In this document: piece by piece, positions 49,049 to 61,242 of the stretch | How positions within the stretch are numbered: position 1 is the stretch's first letter | Layout of the letters: each line of letters begins with the position of its first letter | DNA from: Beroe forskalii | Lineage: Eukaryota; Ctenophora; Nuda; Beroida; Beroidae | NCBI GenBank assembly: GCA_011033025.1 | Contig: WFMF01000031.1 | Span: forward strand, 806,001-870,000 | Length of the DNA stretch: 64,000 bases | Reading direction: 5' to 3' | The notes under the pieces: generated by a model | The model's database searches: none | What the model was told of the DNA's origin: nothing | The model's input: the letters and a program-made list of their open reading frames with translations, nothing else | Made by a program: the position numbers and the translations under genes

Positions 49049-49345
49049 CCTGAACCATATTTCCCCGCCAAGAAAGAGCTTTCTTCAAGACTTCTTTCCT
49101 ATCTTCAGGTTCAGCTCCTCCATTTCCACTGGTGTCATGGTTACCACTGGTGTCATGGTTACCACTGGTGTCATGGTTACCACTGGTGTCATGGTTACCA
49201 CTGGTGTCATGGTTACCGCTGGTGTCATGGTTACCACTGGTGTCATGGTTACCACTGTCTTTAGGCTTTCCCAGCAACGTAACCAGCAGGCATTGTGTGG
49301 ACTGTACCCACACCCCCTTCTTTCATCTCCACATCTTGATCTAGA
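49049..49345 (-). CDS. Possible single exon with an 18-bp coding repeat
   Basis: An acceptor-like TTTTCTAG (about 49346) and a donor-like TTCAG/GTAAGA (49048/49047) bracket an open stretch. It includes eight 18-bp units (TGGTGTCATGGTTACCAC on plus, 49128-49257). Two frames are open across the repeat: one reads GNHDTS units and connects to the donor (KKALSWRGNMVQ), the other reads VTMTPV units and reaches a stop (EMEELNLKIGKKS). Which frame, if any, is used is unclear. No flanking exons were found and no function is recognised. Confidence 0.3.
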
Positions 49346-49726
49346 AAACAAGGATCATTTCTTAGACTCACAACGTTAGAATTATTGCAAAGTATGAAAA
49401 GTTACAATTCTCAATTTCAGAATAATTTAGCAATCGGAGGATTAAAAACATCGTAAACTGGGGTGGGCGTTGGGCATTTCTATAGAATATGCAGCATAGA
49501 AATATTTAGGGAACACTGGAACAGGGAATGTGAGATTACTGATTAAGAGATAGACGTATGATACCAAAGAGGTTTCTCTAAAGCTCTATTACTGCCGTGC
49601 AGTGCAGAGTAATTCGAGTTTGTAGGATACAAATTGTTAAACAAGAATTTAGATCCAAAACTTCCAGGTTCTCAAACTTTCAGGTTTAAGCAAGAAAGAT
49701 AAATGATGTGATATTTCATGGCATAA

Positions 49727-49843
49727 CAGTGGCACTTCGAACTGCAGTTTTGTGTGCGCGGCGTTATTTTGCGCAGCGTACAGACAATATGTTATTTATA
49801 TGTTTGTACGCCGCGCACACAAAACTGCAGTTCGAATTGTCAC
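49727..49843. mobile_element. Short palindromic MITE, copy A
   Basis: The arms CTTCGAACTGCAGTTTTGTG, TGCGCGGCG and their complement are about 33 bp each, separated by about 45 bp. A related copy is at 59585-59700. No flanking duplication is obvious. Confidence 0.8.
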
Positions 49844-49849
49844 CGTGAG

Positions 49850-51140
49850 AGTCAGATGCCAATTATAATTGACTGTACTGTAACAAGGTTTGCCATAAGG
49901 TACCCATCAGAATATAAGGTACAAAATAAACCGAATTTCATTAAATACGATCGTGTAGATTTGTATTTCATTCACTAATTCTTTCTTTAGAATTGGTGAT
50001 ATTTCTTTAGAAAATAGAATTTCTAATTCATTGGAATCTGCATCAAGTCAAAGTTCAAGCTTAGGTAGGTAAGTAGCTAAGGTTTGATTTATACGAATTT
50101 AACAAAATAGATAGAACTTCGATGACAGCTCATCTGATCATAAACTACATGGTCCAAATATCTGTTTTACTTTTACATGCGATATAAAGCAAAAATAAAA
50201 GCAGAAATTAATAATACTATAGAATAGAATATATGGAAATATGTAATTGCTTAGAATGAGAGAAAAATGTTAATAATGATTTAAAAATAATACCTATTTC
50301 CGATATTTTCAAAGGTAAGCATTTAACTATCTGAGTATTTAGGGGGTTTAATGTACTCACTATGAAATTATCAACTTATCAGATAAATTATCACTTTTGA
50401 TAAAATCTAAGAATCCTACCCTAAGGACCTAGCTCAATTAATTAAAGATTTGAAAGAGTAGAATTCGAGACCGAACAAAGTGCACATGGTTATTTCTTGA
50501 CCCTCTAAGGTCTTCTCGATTCTTAGAATCAGAAATCTTAGAGGTTCGATTTACATTATATACCCTGTATAAACTTAGAACATCTAAGTAGGTATGTGGG
50601 GAATTCAAGGTGAGGCTGAAATAATTATCACAAGCCTTGATGAAGATACCGCCTGAAGGGCAGATACGTTTTAAAACAACACAAAGCGGCATTTCTCGGT
50701 GTACATTCGATGGATATAAGTTAGTTGATCAAAAAGAGCTGACTTTCAACGTGGCTGAACGGAATAAATTTTCCAGCCAGCGACTATTTGATCCATTAAA
50801 ATGGGGCATTACGTACAAACAAACTTCGTGAATTCTTACAATCGGCAAACCAGACGCAAGAAAAAACACAGCACTGAATAAATACAAAACAAAGCCAAAT
50901 GATATGTTTTATGGGTGTTAGGTTCATGTTTTTGTGGTATGCGCGTGGACTCTCTTTCTACCTCTCTCTCTGACTCTCTTTCTATCTCTCTCTCTGACTC
51001 TGGCCGTCTGTCGAACGACGTACGATATTCTGTCCAATGTGTTTTGATATAAAATATAAAACCTCTCTAGCGAGTGACGTGGGTTCCTCGTTAGCACCTA
51101 TATTGAGTATAACACTGCGTATATAGTGGTGGTAGGAGTA
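49850..51140. other. No gene recognised; CT microsatellite
   Basis: AT-rich sequence with a pyrimidine microsatellite at 50947-51000 (CTCTCTTTCTA/CTCTCTGA). Short open frames only. Confidence 0.4.
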
Positions 51141-51149
51141 CAACGAATA

Positions 51150-51560
51150 GCACATGCAGCACGAACTTCGCAGCAACACTTCACACGCAGGCAACACTTC
51201 ATAGCAACACTTCACAACAGCACTTCACACAAAGCAACACTTCACTACAGCACAAACTTCGCAGCAACACTTCACACGCAGGCAACACTTCATAGCAACA
51301 CTTCACAACAGCACTTCACAACAGGACTTCAAACGCCAGCAACACTTCACACGCAGGCAAGACTTCACAACAGCACTAACTTCATAGCAACACTTCACAA
51401 CAGCACTAACTTCATAGCAACACTTCACAACAGCACCTTCACAACAGAACTTTACACGCAACAAAACTTTACACGCAAGCAACACTTCACAACAGAACTT
51501 TACACGCCAGCAACACTTCACGGCAACACTTCACACGCAGGTTACACTTCAGCAACCAGA
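51150..51560. repeat. Irregular minisatellite (GCAACACTTCACA type)
   Basis: About 28 units of 13-17 bp built from GCAACACTTCACACGCAG and CACTTCACAACAG variants. The open frame 51126-51587 (LHNSTNFIATLHNST) follows from the repeat and is not supported as a gene. Confidence 0.85.
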
Positions 51561-51589
51561 ACTTCCCGTGGTTTCTCAAACTTTTAAGG

Positions 51590-54500
51590 CGCGGGTACTC
51601 TCATGAGGCGTGTTGCATTGAAAGCACTTCGCGCGCTGTCACGCGCCGCAAAAAGTACCCAGGCGCGGCGTAATATGGCGCGCGCCTCAACTAATGAATA
51701 CAGTGCAAATCAAAGTTAGACCTTTTGCAGTTTGAGGTTTTAATATTTTGCAACTCAATGGGATTTATGAGCTACCTATGTATGTAATGATTTAAATTCA
51801 CAACCAAGCAATTAAATCAGAGTGAGCTACAATTTTTTGATAAGGACCTGTCATAGCTACCTTAAAATCTCATTAAAATTGAAGAATCTGGCTCTCCAGT
51901 CTCCACTCTAACTTATTTGTTCTATCACGACAAAACAAGCAAAGAAGCAACCTTAGGATATTGACATGATGAGATGTGACATTTGTCCAAAAGAGCCAGA
52001 ATTCGGGACGTATGACTGACATACATCCTGACACCAAACCATTAACCTCACATTAACAGGTGACCAGTTGCAGCTTTGTCCAAACAGGCCCCGGTTTATC
52101 GATATTCGTCACCACAACAGGCCCGGTATATAACTATATCGTTATTCGTTATTAGTCGACACATTTGAGGCGTTATTACTATCAACGTCGACACGTTGTA
52201 TCATATTACGTTAAGTACTACAAAAACACCGATGTCAACTCATAATTCAAATTGGCGGTCTCGAAGGCACTAAATTATCCCCCAAAAGGCCTAATTACAT
52301 CGGGTGAAAAAGTACCTAATATGTGTGCGGGTATACAAGGAACTATTGCGTGAAGTAGCACGGTACTGGTAAGACGGCTGCGGGTTCACAAAAGCCGGAA
52401 TAGGACTGTCATCGCTGGAACATGCGGGGTTATACTGACACTAGTTGTGTATGGAAATAGGCGATGTGACGTCATTAATTCAACTTCCTAAAACACGAGA
52501 TAGTGACGTCACTGAGGACTGTCAAGTGCTTGCACGTGGCCAGTGAAAGTTAAAATGTGTCATATGGAATTTACAGCAGATCATATAGATATGTATTGAG
52601 AGTGAAACTTTCCGCGTGAAATAGATCAAAATTATTTCAACGAAAAAGGCAAAAGCCGCGCGCGCGCCAACACTCGGCAAGTTCAAGTGATGTCACTGTC
52701 ATGGTTAACGATGCTCGATCTCTGAGGTCACGACGCCATTGGTGCGCGCGTGACCCACAACAAACACTAAGTACTTCATTCAGTAGAGTTGTATTATAAA
52801 CTCATACGAGAAGCGCTATTAATTTTCAGGGTATGCAAGAGGGTTCAGGATGTATGCCATCAATGCCGTTTTAACACCAAGTCAGGCTTCCTCAAACGAG
52901 AATTTATCTTAGTCTATTTCATACATTAATTTCAAGGAGAGAAAGGAAGTACGGGCTGTGCCAATGTGTATAACGATAAGACGTAATTTTATAATACACA
53001 GCTAAGTTTGTGTGTTTGTTTATTGTGTGTGTGTCAGTCTGTTCAAGTTTGTGTAAGTATGTAAATTAAGGTTAACGACTGTGTCATTTTTTTGTCGCAG
53101 ATTGTATGTTTATTGCTTATTTAATATTCATGTGTTTGTTTCAACGAATATTAGTTTATTTGTGAAATTGCAAGTGTTTACAGGTAGAGAAGAAGAAGTC
53201 GATATAACGGGAATATGACAAACAATAAACAGCAGTAGTAGAGGTGGTATTATATCACAATATATATAATATTTTAACAGCACTATACCTCTCACAGACT
53301 GGAGTTCCCAGGAGTTTCATCGGACCGCTGCTGCTCGTTTACAGCTGGTTTTACTATCTCCCACACAGCACATGTGTCCATAACTTCACACACATGTGTC
53401 CATAACTTCAACTACTCGTCGGTGTATCAGAATGTAGCAGTTCTCTGCAAGAAACATTAAATAATAGTGCGTGCTATAACAGTGGTGTTACAGTCACGAT
53501 TCACACATCATTAAATCAAGATTTAAAGCGAATTAAGTAAAAAAGTGAACAAGGGTTCTATTTCCTGGACACTGGAAGCCTTCCAGAATCTACATAGACC
53601 CTCATCGATCAACAAAAATTCTTTGAACCCAAGACAATAGTTAAATAGTTAAATGTAAATGAATCCTTTGATTTATAAAATATCACCTACATGAAGTGCG
53701 TATATTTTGATTTTTAACCATTGTTGGGTACGGAACTGTTTGATTTCCGTTTAAGCAGTGGACGGTTTTGGGGCGAGGTCACATCAGCCATCGTATATTC
53801 CTTGCTTGCAACTAGACATCCTATAGAAAAGGTAATTGTGAGACATGACATCAGATCTTAGAAGAAAAGAAGAGTTTGGTATGAATACAGATTGAATTTG
53901 GCGAATACCAACTTTCGCATGATCAAGTGTTTGTTTGATCCGAAAACAATATATATATTCAGCTTGAAACTTCCTAGTAATAGACAAGAGCACAAGATAC
54001 AAGAAGATAACATATACTTGGATCATTTATTGATAACATATAAAAAAGGATTAAAAAAAGGGTTTTTGGTAAAAATTAGTGAAAACCTTCCAAACGACAA
54101 CCCCAGAATCAACTTTATTTACATAGAAACAGGAATTAAACTGGGCTGTGATCCAATGGCTGATCATTGTTCTCCATCAACTTGTACACTGAATTCAAAA
54201 TCACAAATCAAAGTAACGCCAATTTTTTCACTCCTAATGTTTTTTTCATGCTTTTATCAGCAAAACAGAAAACCACATCTTTTTTAGAAGTCTATGTTGA
54301 AGGGTTTTTGAATGTTACTTCGACATGGTTATATCCATGCTTTCTGCTTCGTCACCCTGTAATAGAGGAATATGTGATAACCTGATTAAATTAGCGGCAA
54401 ATAGACACTACACTCAAAGAAAAAAGAAAAAGAAGTCACGAAACCTGTGTTGGGCGGCGATTAAGATGCATAAGCATTGTAACGGTGATGATACACTTGA

Positions 54501-55188
54501 TAATGTAAGATAAGCCATGCAAGATACAACATTTCGCATAAAGTCTATGCACCAATAAAGCAACGACTGGGGGTAGCAAAAGACGTTGTATTTCATGAAA
54601 TCAGTAAGTAAGTCAGTATTTTAATTAAGTAATTCTAATTGTGCCTAAACGTGTTTCAGGCAGTAAGTCACTAACTTTTTGACCATTTTCTTCCTTGCAC
54701 TGCCAGGCTTCACTAGCTTTCCCTGCAACTGGACGAGTAAAGTTTAGCGAAACAGTGCTTATCGAGCAGCATGGTTTCTGCTTTTTTAGCGTTTTAAGTG
54801 TTAGTGAAACTGAATGAAACCATGCATAAGGTCTCAATGATGGGAAACTTAATTTAAAACAATTCATCATGATGCATGCATCAATGAAGCTCCCTATTAC
54901 ACATTTAGCATGCCACGTCAAAGCCATTAACTAGCTGCAAATAGCTGGAAATTCAGAAATCAGGACGACAATATTGGTAGCATTTCACCTCAGGAATTTC
55001 CAAAAAAATGCGTTACTCAGAGGCCTCAGAAGCGGGCTGGCGCATTACTATAGCGCAGCAACACTTAGCATTATAGCGACATCTAGATGTCATAAACTCT
55101 GTATTCAATTTCCGCTCAACCTAAGAGCTTAGATAGCGACCTAGACAATCAAGGGGGTACCTAAGGGGAGTTAAGGGGTCACCTAAAG
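51590..55188. other. 3.6 kb, no gene recognised
   Basis: CG-rich islands at 51590-51690 and 52650-52760 (GCGCGCGC) sit in AT-rich DNA. Full CRE palindromes occur near 52468 and 52503. The open frame 53892-54287 (plus, 131 aa) has no recognisable domain. This is the 3' flank of the CP110-like gene. Confidence 0.4.
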
Positions 55189-57751
55189 CTATCGGGATTG
55201 CAACTCATTAGAATACGGAACCTCTTTCATTTGCAGTTCGTTCCTGGCAGCCCTGGTGTTCCTGATGTAAGACATGCGTTCCTCTGTCGTAGTGGTGAAG
55301 AAGATGTCGTGAACCTTCTCACGGGTTTGGGACAGCGTGTCTTTCAGCCTGGGGAGACGATTACGTCATGATGGTAAGTAGTCCATCGCTTGAACTCTTG
55401 AATGAACGAAATTTTAATATGCACACTATGTAAGTTTTGTACCCGATTTAAGCATCAAAAGCTCCTCCGGATCAACATTTTCCACACCCGATGTCACTTT
55501 AGACAAGCGAAGGGCCCATGCGCGCAGGTCCAAAGCAACGGCGTCAAGCCTGCCAAAGACCCGCGTCAAACCTGCATTAGACCTGCACTAAACTGGCATC
55601 AAACGTGCATTAGCCATCGCCAGGCCAAAGAAGCATACGAATGTATGCCTCTTAGAGGCCCCCTTCACTCACCTGTTGTAGAAAGCGAGGTCCTGCTCAT
55701 TCAGGTCAGCCTCAGCTCCGTAACTCAGCAGGATCTCATTGGTATCCTTAATCGTCTTAATGTGCTGCTGTACCTTGTAACTGTTGTACAGGGCTCTCGT
55801 CAGGAAGCCACGGACTAGAGCACTGATCTTACTCGCACGGGCATCAATAATCTGTTGCGGTGATTTCCGTGAGAAGTAGAAATGGTGTTCTCAATAGAGC
55901 TATGTGGAATCACAATTTCTTATTGTCTACACTCTACAACCAAAGAAAACTAGTGTCAATAAATATGATTTGCATTTTCATTGATTAAATGTAGTTTGTA
56001 GATTAAAATATACAGCTGATGAATCGGCTTCAAATCGCTGATGATCTGACCGTGCTGTTTCGAGTGGAGTAGGAGTTGTTCCTGACTCTTCTCCCAGATT
56101 TGGAGGGTTCACCGCCCCCACTCGCGGGCAGCTGCCGAGGGGGTAGCAGCCGAGGGGGCAGCAGCCTCAGAAGGAGGGGGCTCTAGATTGGGTGCAGGAT
56201 CCAGTGAGGGTGCAGAGGCTTGGTTAAGTGCAGCAGGGCTGGAACCTCTACGATCAGGATGGGCTGAAAACAGAAATAACATTGAATTTTCAAATCATAG
56301 ATGGAAATTCCATGACTACAGAATTTGAAAATAGCACACAACTTAACCGAACTTAATCATATTGAGCAACATTAAACAGTGCTATTATTCCTCTGACTCA
56401 CGTGAGAGCCTGCTAGCTGAAACCACGGGGTGGGGGCTGCACAGCTTCCTCAGCGAGGAGGGGGTGCGAGGGGAGGCCACCCCACTCCGAGGGGAGCTGC
56501 GAGGGGAGGAGGGGTTCCCCTGCAGGAGGGTGCGAGGGGAGGACGGAGTGGGCAGTGAGGTGCGAGGGGAGGCTGGAGCAGCGTTACCAGGTAGCAGTGT
56601 GCGAGGTGACGCTCCTGCTGCGATGGTATTGCGACGGGGACTCCGGGGAGACCCCATGCTCGGACTGTCTACCTCCACGAAGAAGGAAATGCTGCGGCGG
56701 GGCGTGGTACAGGGGGATTCGGAGCCGTCAGAGTGGCGCCTGCTGCTCCCAGACTCCTGAGGGAGGGGGTTTGCAATGAACAGGGGGGTTGAAAGGGGGT
56801 AGGTTTTGGAATGAGCAGGGGGGTTTGCAATGAGGATGGAGGTTTGGAAGGAGGAGGGGGTTAGCAATGACCAGATGAGCAGGGGGTTTTTGGAAGGAGG
56901 AGGTTAGGAATGAGAGGAGGGGGTTTGTTAAGAGGATGGGTTTGGAAGGAGAAGGGGGTTTGAAAGGAGCAGGGGTTTGGAGGGGGCGGTGGTTTTGGAA
57001 GGAGGAGTGTGTATTGGAAGGAGCAGGGGGTTTGGAAGGAAGAGGGTCGGTTAAAATGAGCAGATGGTTTCAAATGAGCAGGAGGTTTGCAATAGCAGGG
57101 GTTTTGCAATGAGCAGGGGGTTTGGAATGAGGATGGGGGTTGGGAAGGAGGATGGGGTTAGCAATGAGCAGAGAGGGTTTGCAATGATCAGGGGGTTTGC
57201 AATGAGCAGGGGGTTTAGAAAGAAAATGGGGTTTGGAATGAGGATGGGGGTTGAGAAGGACGAGGGGGGTTGCAATGAGCAGAGGGGGTTTGGGATGAGG
57301 AGGCCACAGCGGGTTTGGGAATAAGGAAGGGGCTAGGAGTGAGGGTTTTTTGGAATGAGTCGAAGAGTTCGCAATGAGCAAGAGGGGTTTGGAACGAGCA
57401 GGAGGTTTGTAATGAGGACTAAGGATGAGGGTTGAAAGGAGCAGGGGGAGGAGGATTAGGGGTCTCTCACAGTAAATTGTAAGATAAAAATTATCCTATC
57501 CAATCAAAGAATCATATCTCACTCACCCCCGACAAGTTGAGTGATATGGGTCGCAAGACGTCACTGGGGGAGGAGGGAGGGGGCGGGGAGCTGAGATCCA
57601 GTCTCCGTTTGGCTGTGGAGGTGGCAGTGGGCGTTGGCTGGGTGGATTGCATCGTCATGTCCAGTTCAATGGCCGCCTCCAGGGCCTCCAGGTGGAGCAG
57701 AACCTGAGGAAGAGTGACGGGTGATTTTGGGAAGGAATCGCTGACTTCCAA
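55189..57751 (-). CDS. CCP110: CP110-like centriolar protein, C-terminal exons
   Basis: CP110 caps the distal end of centrioles and restrains ciliogenesis. Exons (minus): 57703-57527 (possibly from an ATG at 57751), 56756-56402, 56263-56014, 55851-55673 and 55348-55189 (TAG). The last two match the conserved C-terminal CP110 region: KISALVRGFLTRALYNSYKV, then QQHIKTIKDTNEILL, ending EKVHDIFFTTTTEERMSYIR. Upstream, TAKRRLDLSSP resembles the CP110 KRRLDL motif. The 56756-56402 exon is dense in SP/TP sites with arginines (SPRTSLPTPSSPRT), fitting Cdk control. The frame is continuous only if one base is missing from the C5 run at 56115-56119. Animal CP110 is usually far longer, so N-terminal exons are probably missing or upstream. 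The start is uncertain. Confidence 0.8.
56760..57470. repeat. G-rich minisatellite in a CP110-like intron
   Basis: Imperfect units of about 20-25 bp (GAGCAGGGGGTTTGGAATGA type) fill the intron between 57527 and 56756. Runs of four to six G recur at short spacing on the plus strand, so G-quadruplex formation is possible. The open frames here come from the repeat. Confidence 0.88.
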
Positions 57752-58489
57752 TTTTCATTGTGTTCAAGTTTTGCTTCACTAGCTCTAAATGAGAATAAAT
57801 TGGCGGCAACGCGACTTTGTTCATTTAACCCTGGGGAAGTGAAGGTTGATGCTCACATACAGCAGTAACGTTACAGCAATGCGAGGTCTGAGAACCAAGC
57901 CCTCGGGAATTTCTGTTAAACCGCTACTACGGATTTATTAACAGTATAGCATCAAGAGGCATGTATGGTGTAACAATCATACACGTGTGAGCAGGGCACT
58001 TGTGAGCAGAGTATATACAAGTTCGTTCATAGCACCTCGCAACTCGGAAATTTCCGAAAGATTCTCATTTCTCACCTATGCTATTGAGGAGAAATCACTT
58101 TTGTTTTGTTCAAGTTTTGCCCAAACCAGCTCCACATGGGATTGTGTGCAATGCAATTTTCTAAAATTCAATTTAAATAGCTAACACCTTATTGTGTATA
58201 ATTCAATCAACAAATCTCAACTTTCCTGATCAGTAGATTAAAACAGGAATTTAGATTTTCGATGAAGTAGAAAAAAATTCTTGAAATCCTCTAAATCCGT
58301 AGATCGCCTCAATTCTCAATTTACAAATGTAGTGTAACAAAGCTCGCAAATTATCTCAATTTTCTTTTCACAATTTGAATTTGTTTTGAGTCTCGTTACG
58401 ATGGTCTGAGCAGTCGAGCTAAATCGAAAATAACAAATTTTCGAAACTGACAGTTTTAAACAACTTTTTACACCCAACATCGAGCCACC
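57752..58489. other. Upstream region of the tetraspanin gene
   Basis: No exon is recognised. It would contain the tetraspanin promoter and, if the CP110-like gene extends further, part of its intron. No clear TATA box was seen near the ATG. Confidence 0.4.
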
Positions 58490-59182
58490 ATGTCTCGATG
58501 TTTCTTCCTCGGAATTCTCTACAACTCTGCAGTATGTCTCCTGGCCCTGGCTGGCCTCCTCCTAATCGGTACCAGCACCTACATGTGGCTGGAATTCCCA
58601 CAATACGGCACGGCTCTGGATCTCTACTCCTTCTCCAGCGTGGGAATAGTGGTGGGGGGAGTAGCGGTGCTACTGGCATTACTGATGCTGGTTGTCATGT
58701 GTTGCCAGCACCGCTGTATGATGTACACAGTAGCCCTGCTCTCCACACTGATCGTGTGCTTCCAACTCGGGGCAACTCTCTGGATCTTTACACAGGAAAA
58801 TGATGCTAGAATAGCGGCAATAGATCTGGAGACTTACACGGAGGAGCCGCGATACGTTGATAATGTGCAGGCAGCGTTTGGGTGTTGTGGGGTTAAAGGG
58901 CCAGGAGATTGGGCAGATACACCGTGGGGTGAAAAGGCTGAAAACGCGAACAAGCTCCCCAGTTCCTGCTGTGTAACCTCGCCAAGTGAGTCCTGTGCAG
59001 CAGATAAGGCGTTTGTGAGTGGGTGCGGAGTGCCTCTACTCCGGTATATGGAAATCTGCTACGATATCGTGCTCATAACTTCATTCCTAGTTCTGCTGCT
59101 GCAGTTGGTCTCAATCATACTCTCCTGTTGTGTGGCCCGGGCTCTTAGGGAGAGGGCCTATGAGAACATTGACAACGAATGA
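58490..59182 (+). CDS. Tetraspanin, intronless
   Basis: A four-TM membrane scaffold protein of 230 aa. TM1 is about residues 12-34, TM2 about 46-70, TM3 about 76-99 and TM4 about 195-220. The large extracellular loop carries the diagnostic CCG (FGCCGVKGPGDW, about 132), PSSCC and a later GC (SGCGVPL), enough for the conserved disulfides. The length is typical of the family. Cys residues near the membrane faces (MSRC, MCCQHRC, LSCCVARAL) suit palmitoylation. The start context GAGCCACCATGTC is a good Kozak match. It is oriented opposite to the CP110-like exons to its left and the unidentified exons to its right. If those belong to one gene, this one is nested. The absence of introns fits retroposition. 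Confidence 0.92.
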   Translation: MSRCFFLGILYNSAVCLLALAGLLLIGTSTYMWLEFPQYGTALDLYSFSSVGIVVGGVAVLLALLMLVVMCCQHRCMMYTVALLSTLIVCFQLGATLWIFTQENDARIAAIDLETYTEEPRYVDNVQAAFGCCGVKGPGDWADTPWGEKAENANKLPSSCCVTSPSESCAADKAFVSGCGVPLLRYMEICYDIVLITSFLVLLLQLVSIILSCCVARALRERAYENIDNE

Positions 59183-59584
59183 TGGATGGAAATACTTTCT
59201 CAAGATTAGGTCCACAAACTTTGGTTAAAAGGAAATTAACTCATTGGTTATCATGTACAATTCAATGGACTAAATATGTCTATCGGTCCTTTATTGTCAA
59301 CACAAACTGGAAAGTGAACATTTAGTCTGAACTATCTTTTTTGTCTGATTGGCATCTTAGAAAAATCTTTTTTATTTGAATCAACGTATCGTGGTGTCGT
59401 TATAATTATATTATAGTATTGTTTTTTAGAATGATAGTACTTATTCAAATGAAAAATTTTACTTAAAAACTTCAATTTGACCACGGAAACTTCACTCGAG
59501 TCTTCGTCACAGATAGCTGAAGCATCCTGTGCACGCGTCTTCTTTGTTTTCAAGAATTGTAACCTAGCCCATTATTTCGGTGAC
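59183..59584. other. 3' flank of tetraspanin, no gene recognised
   Basis: AT-rich sequence. A short minus open frame (59332-59553) is not supported. Confidence 0.4.
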
Positions 59585-59700
59585 AGTTTCAACTGCAGTT
59601 TGCGTGTCTTTTGTGTGCGCGGCGTTCAGACATAAGTCGGTACGCAGCATAAACTTGAGCCGCGCGCACAAATACACACACAAACTGCAGTTCGGACTGC
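59585..59700. mobile_element. Short palindromic MITE, copy B
   Basis: Arms AACTGCAGTTTG...TTTTGTGTGCGCGGCG and GCCGCGCGCACAAA...CAAACTGCAGTT match copy A at 49727 in sequence and layout, with a different centre. Confidence 0.75.
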
Positions 59701-60494
59701 CCTCTTATCTCTCTGCACATGATATAGATTCAATGTGAGCTTATTGTAAGAGCTCATTAACTTTATTCCAGTTTTTGTCAATTGTATCAAGTCCACATCG
59801 GCTGGATAAACCTTCAAGATGACTGCTTCGTGATAAGGACTTCTTATTTTGCGATGCGGTACATTGTCTACTTTCTGGAAATAGTAGACCTTCTGTGATT
59901 CATGGTATTTCACATAACGAACTATATGATTCCATGACTCAGCCACGGACATTTCCATGTTTCAGGTTTCTAACATTTTTCATGGCAAACTCATAAATTT
60001 TGTTCATAATGTTGTGTTGTTGTAAAGCATACTGTTGACGGTTCTTATAGAACTCAGTACTGGTGATACCCCAATAAAGACTAGAAAAATGACGAGGCTC
60101 AAAACCCCTCAGTAATCGAAAAGGTGACACTTTTGTTGCTAGATGTACTGACGTAATCTTTGTGTGAATTAAGTTAATATCAATTAGTTAAGTTAATATC
60201 AATTATGAATTTAGTTAGGTATATTACACAGATAACAATTAACAAAATACCTGTTTCGATGGGGGGCTCTTTTCAGTCGTGTTCCTGGTTGAGAATTGAA
60301 ATGTTACTAATTTTGTTAAAAGAAGTTCACATATTCATTCCTTAACCAGCTTGGGGTGAAGGGTTTTTTCTAATGATTACGTCTTGATTATGAGGGAGGT
60401 AGGGGTTTGTAATTTGACAAAAGTTGTGACTAAACTAGGACGGAAACGTGCATTGAAATTCATTATTTTCGTCCGGGGAATTTCCCCAACTCAC
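59701..60494. other. No gene recognised
   Basis: AT-rich DNA with a minus open frame at 59626-59958 that begins in the MITE and has no recognisable domain. A short TCAATTAGTTAAGTTAATA-type direct repeat occurs at about 60165-60205. Confidence 0.4.
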
Positions 60495-61242
60495 AGCAAT
60501 TTGGAGCTTCTGGAACTAGCAGTGCTAGCTAGCCCGGCGAGCAGTGAGCCAGTGCTGGATGCGTCAGTAGGAGCAGTGTTCATCTTGGTCGGTGCAGTGT
60601 TCCTCCCTGCACTACTTTCCACTGCACTGCTCTCCGCTGCACTGCTCTCCACTGCACTGCTTTCCACTTCTGATTCTTTAGCAGATCCCGTCACTTCTTT
60701 GGTTGGAGCAGTGATCGTTTGAGCAGGTTTCACTGTAACGGCAGTGGGTCCAGGTAACTCGCTGTGAGACATGTGACCGTTCTGTGTTGCAGTAGAGGCA
60801 CTGGCAACCTGCTGTGGGAATACATAGTGTTGCGAGGTGGTGTTTTATTCATATCAACACTAGACTGATAAATCTGTGTAGATTAAGCTGAGCCTATCAT
60901 GATAATTCTACACGAATGTGATCAGGTCGCAAATCAAAAAGCAATCAACAAAAATATCTGGGTACAGAATTTGATGTAAAGCTTTGAAGTTTAGTGAAGC
61001 GATGCGGTTTCGCGGTAGTACCTGTTCAGCACCATCAACCTCAGTGAGTTGAGGGAGACCAGCATCTTCCTCAAAGACACTGTCATCTTCCTCGGGTTTG
61101 TGTTTTCCTGGCACTGCCTTGGCGGTGTCTTCTTTCTTGACGGTGTCAAATGCCTTGGCGGTGTCACTAGTTTTGGCTGCAAGGGGTCTGAAGGCCTTGC
61201 TTATCATAGGAGAGCTGCTGTATTGACACTCTGGAACAGTAC
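60495..61242 (-). CDS. Two exons of an unidentified gene with Glu/Ser and Asp-Thr-Ala-Lys repeats
   Basis: Exon A (61242-61022) and exon B (60811-60495) have good splice sites and matching phases (A ends in phase 0 and B begins in phase 0). Exon A encodes a Lys/Asp-rich stretch with DTAKAFDTVKKEDTAKA and an acidic EEDDSVFEEDAGL. Exon B encodes a Thr/Ser/Ala-rich stretch with VESSAVESSAAESSAVESSA from a 15-bp repeat. Both look disordered. Exon B ends in phase 2, which does not fit the 57703 exon of the CP110-like gene directly. They are therefore either upstream CP110 exons with an unseen exon between, or a separate gene. Function unknown. Confidence 0.5.

Noticed and set aside
56385..57381. 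Minus open frames rich in Asn-Pro-Leu (ANPLLIANP)
   Set aside because: Beyond the exon 56756-56402 these are read-through of the G-rich intronic minisatellite.
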